From Anaerolineales bacterium (lineage in GTDB: Bacteria; Chloroflexota; Anaerolineae; Anaerolineales; Villigracilaceae), in assembly GCA_020634895.1 (NCBI GenBank), contig JACKAV010000009.1, forward strand, positions 62,001-126,000: 64,000 nt of DNA, read 5' to 3'. A model generated the notes under the pieces. It was not told the DNA's origin, made no database searches, and saw only the letters and a list, made by a program, of their open reading frames with translations. Position numbers and translations under genes: made by a program. Shown here one piece after another: positions 25,340-32,730 of this stretch. Positions within the stretch are counted from its first letter, which is position 1; the number at the start of each line of letters is the position of its first letter.

Positions 25340-26056
25340 ATGAGAGCAAAAAGAGAGAGCATTTTTGGCTTTATCGTTTTAATTCTTTCCATTCTTGCAT
25401 GCAACTCACCCGCCACCGGCGGAGATGTTAACCCAAGTGAAGATACGCCGCAGCCAACTCCGGGCGTGACTTATGTAGTGATCGTGGAGAACACCGCTAC
25501 AACCATCCCTACTGAGACGCCCATTCCCCCAACACCTACGCCGCAAATTCCCCCGGAACTTACTCTTACAAAAAATTCAAACTGCCGCCTGGGACCAAGC
25601 AATTTTTTTAATATCATCGATCAGATCGCTTCAGGCAAAGACCTGCCTGTTGTTGGAAGGAACGAAGACAGCACCTGGTGGCAGGTGGTGAACGATACCG
25701 GGCGCGAATGCTGGTTATTTGCAGAGAACACCACGCCAAATCAGGATTTCTCTTCGCTTCCCATCGGAGAGGCGCCGCCTTTGCCGGGAATTCCTCTGAG
25801 CTTTTATGTGGTTGACCAGAACTGCCAGCCCGGACCGAAGAAATTCTCGTTGACATTAAGCTGGGCAAGCGGCGGCGGCGAGACGGCTTACCGCCTCTAT
25901 CGTGACGGAGGGCGGGTCGGCGAATTCAAGCCGAATCGACTCTCATACAAAGACCCTGCCGTGCCTTATAACAAAGTGGTGACATACGAGATCGAAGCAG
26001 TAAATGAGAACGGAGTTTCAGAACGGGCAATCCAGATCGTGGGACCATGTAAATAA
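25340..26056 (+). CDS. Lipoprotein with SH3b-like domain
   Basis: A 238-residue lipoprotein with lipobox LSILACNS. A Thr/Pro-rich linker spans about residues 35-75. An SH3b-like domain follows (NSNCRLGPSNFFNIIDQI, VVGRNEDSTWWQV, CWLFAENT), then a fibronectin-like beta domain (LTLSWASGGGETAYRLYRD). SH3b domains bind peptidoglycan or glycans; here the binding partner is unknown. GAGGAGATTTTC upstream is a good ribosome-binding site. It resembles the NBR1-Ig lipoprotein in layout. Confidence 0.75.
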   Translation: MRAKRESIFGFIVLILSILACNSPATGGDVNPSEDTPQPTPGVTYVVIVENTATTIPTETPIPPTPTPQIPPELTLTKNSNCRLGPSNFFNIIDQIASGKDLPVVGRNEDSTWWQVVNDTGRECWLFAENTTPNQDFSSLPIGEAPPLPGIPLSFYVVDQNCQPGPKKFSLTLSWASGGGETAYRLYRDGGRVGEFKPNRLSYKDPAVPYNKVVTYEIEAVNENGVSERAIQIVGPCK

Positions 26057-26061
26057 GAACT

Positions 26062-26088
26062 CTCCCCGTGTGATGCGGGGAGTTTTCT
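26062..26088 (+). terminator. Intrinsic terminator
   Basis: 7-bp GC stem (26062-26068 with 26076-26082), then TTTTCT, directly after the lipoprotein stop. Confidence 0.7.
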
Positions 26089-26164
26089 CGTGGTATGTAA
26101 TTTTTTTCACCAAATCCCGCTTTCAAAAACTCTCAAGTCCCGAATTCAGACGATTTTTCTCTGA

Positions 26165-26288
26165 TATAATCTCCGACTCGGTCATCCCAACCATAACGTG
26201 AAATCGATTTTGGTGTTTATTTCCTAAGTGTCAGATACACATTAGGTGCGCTTTTTCGCGCAATATATTTAGCGGAGTTTCAATCACA
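26165..26288 (+). promoter_or_regulatory. Promoter and hairpin leader of the pyruvate dehydrogenase operon
   Basis: TATAAT at 26165-26170 without a good -35 box. The leader of about 110 bases holds a CCTAA-GTGT...ACAC-A-TTAGG hairpin (26223-26246) directly followed by a TGCGC/GCGCA hairpin with a T-rich loop (26247-26262). Control by attenuation or by a DNA-binding repressor at the first palindrome are both possible. Confidence 0.45.
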
Positions 26289-27245
26289 ATGAAGAAAGAA
26301 CAACTACTTGATTTGTATTACCAGATGGTCTTGATCCGCCGTGTGGAAGAACGCGGCGCGGAACTATACCAGGCTGGCAAGATCGGCGGCTTCATGCATC
26401 TCTACATCGGGCAGGAAGCCGTTTCGACAGGTCTCGTTGCGGCGCGCGAACCTCGCGACCGCGTCATCACCGCCTACCGTGACCACGGCGTGGCGCTCAA
26501 CTGCGGCATCCCAGCCAATGAAGTCCTTGCGGAATTGCTCGGCAAGTCAACAGGCATGTCCAAGGGCAAGGGCGGCTCGATGCATATGGCAGATACCAAG
26601 AAGAACATGTGGGGCGGACATGCCATCGTTGGTGGACACCTGCCCGTAGCGGCGGGTCTCGCCCTCGGCGACCAGTATGCCAAGAACGACAATGTCACCA
26701 TCTGCATGTTCGGTGACGGCGCGACCAATATCGGCTACTTCCATGAAGCGCTGAACCTCGCCAAGACATGGGGACTGCGCGTACTTTGGGTCTGTGAAAA
26801 CAATCAGTACGGCATGGGTACCGCAGTGGAACGCGCTTCGGCTGTCTCCGAGATTCGCCAAAAGGCGGAAGGCTACGGCATGAAAAACAGCCGCGTGGAC
26901 GGTATGGATGTCATAAAGGTCCAGGAAGCCGCAGCAAAAGCCATTGACTATATCCGCACGGAAAGTCAGCCTTATTTGCTCGAAGTGGTCACCTACCGCT
27001 ACCGCGGACATTCCATGGGCGATCCCGAACGCTACCGCAAAGCGGAAGAAGTTAAGAAGTGGCAGGAAAATGACCCGATCGGTATTTTCAACAAATATCT
27101 TTTGGACAAGAAAGTCGCCACCCGCAAGGCATTGGATGAGATCGAAGCCCGCGTGGAAGAGGAAGTTGCCAAGGCTGTCGAATTCGCAGAGACCAGCCCC
27201 GAGCCCACTATGGAAGATCTTTACGCGGATATTTACGCAGACTAA
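26289..27245 (+). CDS. pdhA: Pyruvate dehydrogenase E1 alpha subunit
   Basis: A 318-residue thiamin-diphosphate enzyme subunit of the heterotetrameric E1. It decarboxylates pyruvate with the beta subunit and hands the acetyl group to E2. The ThDP motif reads FGDGATNIGYFHEALNLAKTWGLRVLWVCENNQYG in family terms; the core GDGA...NN spans about residues 143-175. Phosphorylation-loop-like RYRGHSMGDP is present near residue 240. Length fits the bacterial form. The substrate could also be a branched-chain 2-oxo acid or acetoin; the gene set alone does not decide. Confidence 0.88.
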   Translation: MKKEQLLDLYYQMVLIRRVEERGAELYQAGKIGGFMHLYIGQEAVSTGLVAAREPRDRVITAYRDHGVALNCGIPANEVLAELLGKSTGMSKGKGGSMHMADTKKNMWGGHAIVGGHLPVAAGLALGDQYAKNDNVTICMFGDGATNIGYFHEALNLAKTWGLRVLWVCENNQYGMGTAVERASAVSEIRQKAEGYGMKNSRVDGMDVIKVQEAAAKAIDYIRTESQPYLLEVVTYRYRGHSMGDPERYRKAEEVKKWQENDPIGIFNKYLLDKKVATRKALDEIEARVEEEVAKAVEFAETSPEPTMEDLYADIYAD

Positions 27246-27248
27246 ATT

Positions 27249-27322
27249 CAGTTATCAGTTGACAGTGAACAGTGGACAGTAAAACCCACTGTTCACTGAT
27301 TACTGATCACTGCTCACTGGAG
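27249..27322. repeat. Micro-repeat hairpin between pdhA and pdhB
   Basis: Built from CAGTTATCAGTT/CAGTGAACAGTG words. Arms 27263-27275 and 27286-27298 pair perfectly over 13 bp with a 10-base loop. No T-run follows, so it is not a classical terminator. Confidence 0.65.
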
Positions 27323-27328
27323 TTACAC

Positions 27329-28303
27329 ATGGCAAAAATCACAATGCGCGAGGCGATCTCGCAAGCACTTATGGAAGAAATGGACCGCGACCCCGCCGTC
27401 TTTATCATGGGCGAGGAAGTCGGTGTTTGGGGCGGTACCTACGCCGTCACCAAAGGTTTTTATGACAAGTACGGCGCAGACCGCGTGAAAGACACCCCCA
27501 TCGCGGAAAACGCCATCATCGGCGGCGCGATCGGCGCAGCAATGGTCGGTCAACGCCCGGTGGCAGAACTCATGACCATCAACTTCGCCTTCTCGGCGAT
27601 GGACTACATCGTGAACCAGGCTGCCAAACTGCGTTACATGTTCGGCGGACAGTTCATGCTCCCGATGGTGATCCGTGCCGTCGGCGGCGGCGGACGCCAG
27701 CTCGGCGCCACCCACTCGCAGACTCCCGATGCCATCTTCGCACACTTCCCCGGTCTGAAAGTCGTCAGCCCCGGAACGCCGGAAGATGCCAAAGGGCTGC
27801 TCAAGTCCGCCATCCGCTCGAATGACCCGATCCTCTTCATTGAGCACGCCACCATGTATCAAGTGAGAGGCGATGTTCCTGAAGGCGAATATCTCATCCC
27901 GATTGGCAAATCCAAAGTGCAGCGCGAAGGCAGTGACCTGACCATCGTCACCTACTGCAAGGGACTTGAGCTTTCGATGAAAGCCGCAGAGGAACTTGCC
28001 AAGGAAGGCATCGAAGCCGAGATCGTTGACCTGCGCACACTTCGTCCGCTCGACATGGAACCCGTACTCGAATCGTTCAAGAAAACCAACCGCGCCATCG
28101 TTGTTGAAGAAGGTTGGAAATCCTATGGTGTCGGCGCCGAGATCGTCAGCCGCATCTACGAAGAAGCCTTCGATTACATCGATGCCCCCATCATCCGCGT
28201 TGCGCAAAAGGAAGTTCCGCTTCCGTACAACCGCACGCTCGAACAAGCCGCCCTCCCGCAAATTCCCGACATCGTTGCCGCGGCAAAGGAGGTTCTCAAA
28301 TAA
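27329..28303 (+). CDS. pdhB: Pyruvate dehydrogenase E1 beta subunit
   Basis: A 324-residue transketolase-like beta subunit. It starts AKITMREAISQALMEEM, has GEEVGVWGGTYAVTKGF and the conserved PIAENAIIGGAIGAAM glutamate segment that helps activate ThDP, and IVVEEGWKSYGVGAE near the C-terminus. The ATG at 27329 follows GGAG; upstream codons belong to the repeat hairpin. It overlaps the E2 start by one base (TAATG). Confidence 0.9.
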   Translation: MAKITMREAISQALMEEMDRDPAVFIMGEEVGVWGGTYAVTKGFYDKYGADRVKDTPIAENAIIGGAIGAAMVGQRPVAELMTINFAFSAMDYIVNQAAKLRYMFGGQFMLPMVIRAVGGGGRQLGATHSQTPDAIFAHFPGLKVVSPGTPEDAKGLLKSAIRSNDPILFIEHATMYQVRGDVPEGEYLIPIGKSKVQREGSDLTIVTYCKGLELSMKAAEELAKEGIEAEIVDLRTLRPLDMEPVLESFKKTNRAIVVEEGWKSYGVGAEIVSRIYEEAFDYIDAPIIRVAQKEVPLPYNRTLEQAALPQIPDIVAAAKEVLK

Positions 28304-29541
28304 TGGCTGAAACCATCAATATGCCCAAACTTGGCTTCGACATGGCGGAAGGTGTTCTCGTCCGCTGGGTGAAGCAGGTCGGTGAAAACATCAACAAAGG
28401 CGATGTGCTTGCCGAGATCGAAACTGACAAAGCCACCGTTGAAGTAGAATCCCCTGCCAGCGGCGTTGTTTTGCAATTGATCGTTGACCAGGGAACAAGC
28501 GTCCCGGTCAACGCGCCAATCGCCATCGTTGGAGAAGCCGGTGAAAAAGTGGATGCGCCTGCGGCGGCTCCGAAACCGGAAGCAAAGTCAGAAGAAAAAC
28601 CTGCGGCTCAAACCGCGCCGACACCTGCCGCAACAACCCAAGCCTCTACCCCCGCCGCAAGCGGACCCGTCAAAGCCAGCCCGCTTGCGCGCAAAGTTGC
28701 CAAAGATAACGGCGTTGACCTCGCCACTGTTCAAGGTACTGGTCCCGGCGGACGAGTAGTTCGCAAAGATGTGGAAGCCGCATTATCCAGCAGTCAGCCG
28801 TCAGCGGTCAGCCGCCCATCCACCCCAATTACCAATTACCAATTACCTACCTCTGTCGAAGACAAAGTCGTTCCGACCACCAAACTGCGGCAAGCCATCG
28901 GTCGCCGACTCGTCGAATCCAAGCAGACCATTCCCCACTTCTACGTCACCCATGAGTACAAGATGGAAGCGGTCATGGACATGCGCAAGCAGATCAATGC
29001 CTATCTTGGCGACAATGAAAAAGTCTCCGTCAACGACTTCATCATCAAGGCAACGGCGTTGACATTGCGTCAGTTCCCCAATCTCAACGCAACCCTCAAA
29101 GGCAATGAGATCATCCAGTTCGGTCACGTCAATGTCGGCGTGGCAGTCACCGTCCCGGGTGGACTCATGACCGTCGTCGTGAAAGATGCGGATGTCAAAT
29201 CCATGCGCCAAATTTCAGGCGAGATCAAAGCCATGGCAGCGCGTGCCCGCGAAGGCAAAGTCAAGCCGGAAGATGTGGACGGCTCGACCTTCTCCACATC
29301 CAACCTCGGCATGTACGATGTGGAAGAATTTATCGCCATCGTCAACCCGCCTGAAGCTGCGATTTTGGCAATCGGCTCCGCCAAGGAAACACCAGTGGTT
29401 GTGAATGGCGAGATCAAGATCGGCTCACGCATGAAAGCCACCATCTCCGTTGACCACCGCGTCAGCGACGGCGCCGAAGCGGCACAGTTCATGCAAACAC
29501 TCGCTGAGTTCCTGGAAAATCCAGTACGAATGTTGGTGTAA
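28303..29541 (+). CDS. pdhC: Dihydrolipoamide acetyltransferase (E2)
   Basis: A 412-residue E2. One lipoyl domain lies at 1-78 with Lys43 in EIETDKATVEVE. An Ala/Pro linker follows, then the E1/E3-binding domain at about 124-161 (ASPLARKVAKDNGVDL, GTGPGGRVVRKDVE), then a catalytic domain from about 188 with DHRVSDG (His385, Asp389). The second linker (residues 163-183) is encoded by micro-repeat sequence. AAAGGAGG precedes the start. No E3 gene follows, so dihydrolipoamide dehydrogenase must be encoded elsewhere. LipM in this window could modify Lys43. Confidence 0.9.
   Translation: MAETINMPKLGFDMAEGVLVRWVKQVGENINKGDVLAEIETDKATVEVESPASGVVLQLIVDQGTSVPVNAPIAIVGEAGEKVDAPAAAPKPEAKSEEKPAAQTAPTPAATTQASTPAASGPVKASPLARKVAKDNGVDLATVQGTGPGGRVVRKDVEAALSSSQPSAVSRPSTPITNYQLPTSVEDKVVPTTKLRQAIGRRLVESKQTIPHFYVTHEYKMEAVMDMRKQINAYLGDNEKVSVNDFIIKATALTLRQFPNLNATLKGNEIIQFGHVNVGVAVTVPGGLMTVVVKDADVKSMRQISGEIKAMAARAREGKVKPEDVDGSTFSTSNLGMYDVEEFIAIVNPPEAAILAIGSAKETPVVVNGEIKIGSRMKATISVDHRVSDGAEAAQFMQTLAEFLENPVRMLV
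28787..28851. repeat. Micro-repeat sequence inside the E2 linker
   Basis: GTCAGCCGTCAGCGGTCAGC words followed by three CAATTAC-type copies, in frame within the flexible linker. The style is that of noncoding repeat phrases elsewhere in the window. Confidence 0.55.
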
Positions 29542-29545
29542 AAGC

Positions 29546-29580
29546 AAACTTCCGAAGTCAATGGCTTCGGAAGTTTTTGT
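29546..29580 (+). terminator. Terminator of the pyruvate dehydrogenase operon
   Basis: 12-bp perfect stem (29546-29557 with 29565-29576), 7-base loop, TTTTTG follows. Confidence 0.85.
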
Positions 29581-29650
29581 TTAAGGGAGTTGTGAAATAT
29601 GAATAAGCCGAAAGAGAGTGGTTTCCTCTGCCGACCCATATTCGCCTTAA

Positions 29651-32545
29651 TTAAGGCACATAATAATCGATCAACAAATGCGGACGGTTCGCCTGGTCAA
29701 CAGCATCGCCGCTGTAAAACGTCAGGAAGTCCGCACCAAGATCGTCGTTATCATCCAATTGGAAGGCAAGGCGGAGTTGAGTAATGCCTGTTCTGTTGAT
29801 ATACGTAAAAGCATTCGGCGTCAGCACAGCCCAATACCATCCACCCACAGGGTTATTCTGAATGATCGCCGCATTTCCAAAACTGGCAGGAGACTGAAAG
29901 TCCATCGACTGGAGGGCATTCACCTTGAATGGACCAAAGAAACCGTAGGGTCCGTAACTTAAATCCACGAGAATATTGCCATGTGTGGTGAATGGATCAC
30001 TGCCCGAAATGCCCTGTAACTTTATCGTCAGGATCGCCTGCGTGATGACCGCATTATCCGGCAGATAATCGGTGGGGAAATGCAAAATGGAACGGTATTG
30101 ACGATCCTGAGCATCATCGCCAACCCGCAACGTATCCGCGGTGGAATTTTTTGTGCCGCCAATATCGCTGTCTTCCGCTGTTTCCAGAATCCAGCCGTCA
30201 TTCCTGCCGTTGGAGCGCAAACGTTCGGTCTTCACTTCATTCACTTTTTTACTGATCGAGTAGAAAGGTCCGGCAAAATTCCCATTTCCAAAACCAACCC
30301 CGCCGAGCGGATTCCCAGCCGCATCCACAAGGCTGTCATCATCCACAACGCTGAGTTGAATGGTGCCATTTCCCGTTCCGGTGCCAACTGTGACAATTGC
30401 AGTGCTTGCATCGATGGAGAGTTCGGGAATCGTGAGCCCCGTCGGTCCATTTGCAGTTAACGCAAATTGGCTCACGTCGATATACTTCACGGGTTCAGAA
30501 AAGATCACGCTGAAATGAACCGTTTCCGCCGAAGTTGGATCCGGGTCGAGGCGCAGGATCATTGTCACGATTGGAGGAGTCCGATCAAGCGTATAAGACT
30601 CTCCAGTTGTGAAATTTCCATTGCCGCCTCCAAAACCACCGAGCGGAATGCCGCTTTCATCCACAATGCTGTCATCATCCACCAGATCGAGCCGCAGCGT
30701 TCCATCGCCCGAACCCGCGTTGACGTTGACCGTATAAGCATTCCCCGCGCCGACGACATCAACCAGAGACGCGCCTCCAACAGACCCGGAAGTGGAGAGT
30801 ATAAAATCGCTGGTATCAACGCCGGTCACTGATTCGGAAAAGGTCACCGCAAAACGCGCGCCCGCATTCGCAGTCGGATTCGCATCGAGCCGCAGGATAC
30901 TCGTCACAACAGCAATGTTCTTATTCACAACATAGACTTCACCATTCATGAAGCTGCCATTCCCCGCACCCGCACCGCCAAGCGGATTTTGCGAAACGTC
31001 CCTGATGCCGTCATCATCCACAACGTCGAGGCGCAGTGTACCATCGCCCGTTCCGGTATCCACGTTGACGAAGTACTCGCTTCCCGCCCCGCTGACAGCG
31101 GTTATCACCGCCCCAGAAATTCCCCCGCCGATAGTTAACACAAAATCGCCGACTTCCACGCCGGTGACATCCTCAGAAAATCGGACGAGGAAATCAACAT
31201 GCTGATCCGCGGGAGAACAATTGGATGAACAGGAATGTTGAATGGAGACAATCGTTGGCGGGGTATCTGCCTGATATGACATTTCCCTTACATATATATC
31301 CCTTTCACCATTGGTGTCCTCCGGTACATGCGCAAACGAAGTGGCGAAAAGCAGAAACCGACCATCCCCCGAAATAGACGGCAGAATGGGGCTATCCATG
31401 CCGCTGCTGTCGTGACCGGGAACCGCCAGATACATTTGGTTTGTAGTCCGATCGGCAATGTAAAGATCGCGTCTCGGCATTCCATCACCTTTATCATCAA
31501 AACTAAAAGCGATATAACGCCCGTCCGCAGAGATGACCGAGGAATCAGACTCGCCCACCATTGCATAACCATCTTTGTAGGAAACTAACAAAGTTGTACC
31601 AGCCTGCATATCCCGCACATAGAGTTGGGTATAACCATAAGTATCGACCGTTGTGAAATCATCTGAAGAAGTGGAGAACGTCACATATCTTCCATCGCCC
31701 GATATGGACGGTTCCGTTGAAGAGAAACCGCCCTGTACGCCGCTCGAGTTGACAGATGCGCGCACGATCTGCCCGGTCTGTATCGAATATACAAAAACAT
31801 CCGCGACACCGTTGGTATCATCGGGAACGAAATTTGTGGACCTCGAATTGAAGACCACAAAGCGTCCGTCCAGGGAGATGCTGCCATCAAAGCCGCCAGC
31901 GTTCCCAGAGACGGTAACACCGGTTGTCGTTCCCAATTGCATGTCGCGCACAAAAATATCGCCTGCACCGTTGGTATCGTTTGGCACGAGATTATCCGCT
32001 TCGGAGTCAAAGACCACAAATCGCCCATCCCCAGAAATCGACGCATTTATCGCCTCATTGTTCGGTTCGCCGCCCGTCGAAGTTAATGAAGCGCGCGATA
32101 CTATTCCAGTAACTGTATCTTTGACATAAATATCGCTAAAACCATTCATATCACCCGGCAGGAGATTAGTCGCGCCGGATTCAAAGGCGACGAAATGCCC
32201 GTCCGCCGAAATGGATGGATTGCCTCCGCCTCCGTCCGCTTCCAGACCAGCCGCATCCACCGAAACGCGGACAATTGTGCCAAGCTGCAAGTCGCGCATA
32301 AAAACGTCACTCACGCCATTAATATCATTCGGGACGAGATTTGTCCCTTCAGATTCAAAGACGGCAAAACGCCCGTTCGCGGAAATTTGTCCGCGATACG
32401 AAATGGCATTCGAACCTGCCGAGACCCAGGTGTAGCCGCCAGCCGCGGCATGTGCAGAATCGAGACCGCCCGGCTGAAAAAATGAAGCCAACAAGAGGAG
32501 TCCCAAAGCGCCTCTCCAAACTATTTTGTGGATATTGGGTTTCAT
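29651..32545 (-). CDS. Large secreted propeller/Ig-like repeat protein
   Basis: A 964-residue exported protein. Signal peptide at 1-35 ending near SAHAAAGG. Residues 40-430 hold about eight PD40/TolB-like blades with recurring GDGRFVVFDSEADNLVPNDT-type repeats. Residues about 435-770 hold three Ig-like modules with the recurring GSGDGTLRLDL/DDDSIVD/GGGNGNF pattern. The last 190 residues resemble a DNRLRE-type domain and are shared with the protein at 35925-39200. ATG at 32545 follows AAGGAGAGC; an upstream TTG would include that site. Probably a surface or matrix protein; no enzymatic residues seen. Confidence 0.75.
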   Translation of the reverse strand: MKPNIHKIVWRGALGLLLLASFFQPGGLDSAHAAAGGYTWVSAGSNAISYRGQISANGRFAVFESEGTNLVPNDINGVSDVFMRDLQLGTIVRVSVDAAGLEADGGGGNPSISADGHFVAFESGATNLLPGDMNGFSDIYVKDTVTGIVSRASLTSTGGEPNNEAINASISGDGRFVVFDSEADNLVPNDTNGAGDIFVRDMQLGTTTGVTVSGNAGGFDGSISLDGRFVVFNSRSTNFVPDDTNGVADVFVYSIQTGQIVRASVNSSGVQGGFSSTEPSISGDGRYVTFSTSSDDFTTVDTYGYTQLYVRDMQAGTTLLVSYKDGYAMVGESDSSVISADGRYIAFSFDDKGDGMPRRDLYIADRTTNQMYLAVPGHDSSGMDSPILPSISGDGRFLLFATSFAHVPEDTNGERDIYVREMSYQADTPPTIVSIQHSCSSNCSPADQHVDFLVRFSEDVTGVEVGDFVLTIGGGISGAVITAVSGAGSEYFVNVDTGTGDGTLRLDVVDDDGIRDVSQNPLGGAGAGNGSFMNGEVYVVNKNIAVVTSILRLDANPTANAGARFAVTFSESVTGVDTSDFILSTSGSVGGASLVDVVGAGNAYTVNVNAGSGDGTLRLDLVDDDSIVDESGIPLGGFGGGNGNFTTGESYTLDRTPPIVTMILRLDPDPTSAETVHFSVIFSEPVKYIDVSQFALTANGPTGLTIPELSIDASTAIVTVGTGTGNGTIQLSVVDDDSLVDAAGNPLGGVGFGNGNFAGPFYSISKKVNEVKTERLRSNGRNDGWILETAEDSDIGGTKNSTADTLRVGDDAQDRQYRSILHFPTDYLPDNAVITQAILTIKLQGISGSDPFTTHGNILVDLSYGPYGFFGPFKVNALQSMDFQSPASFGNAAIIQNNPVGGWYWAVLTPNAFTYINRTGITQLRLAFQLDDNDDLGADFLTFYSGDAVDQANRPHLLIDYYVP

Positions 32546-32667
32546 ACTGCTCTCCTTCAAATGTGAAACAAATCCCCGCTTATTTTCACAACCTCATCAT
32601 ATATCCAAAAAATGAGACTCGATTATTTCAAAATCATTCTAGATTTTCCAACCAGGGTATGTAACAA

Positions 32668-32704
32668 AAAGCACCCCTGAGCTATTGAAACTCAGGGATG
32701 CTTT
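32668..32704 (-). terminator. Terminator of the TIR-WD40 gene
   Basis: 14-bp stem with one mismatch (32668-32681 with 32691-32704); TTTTTG follows on the minus strand. Confidence 0.75.
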
Positions 32705-32730
32705 GATTTATGTATTGCCAACCAACAGCG

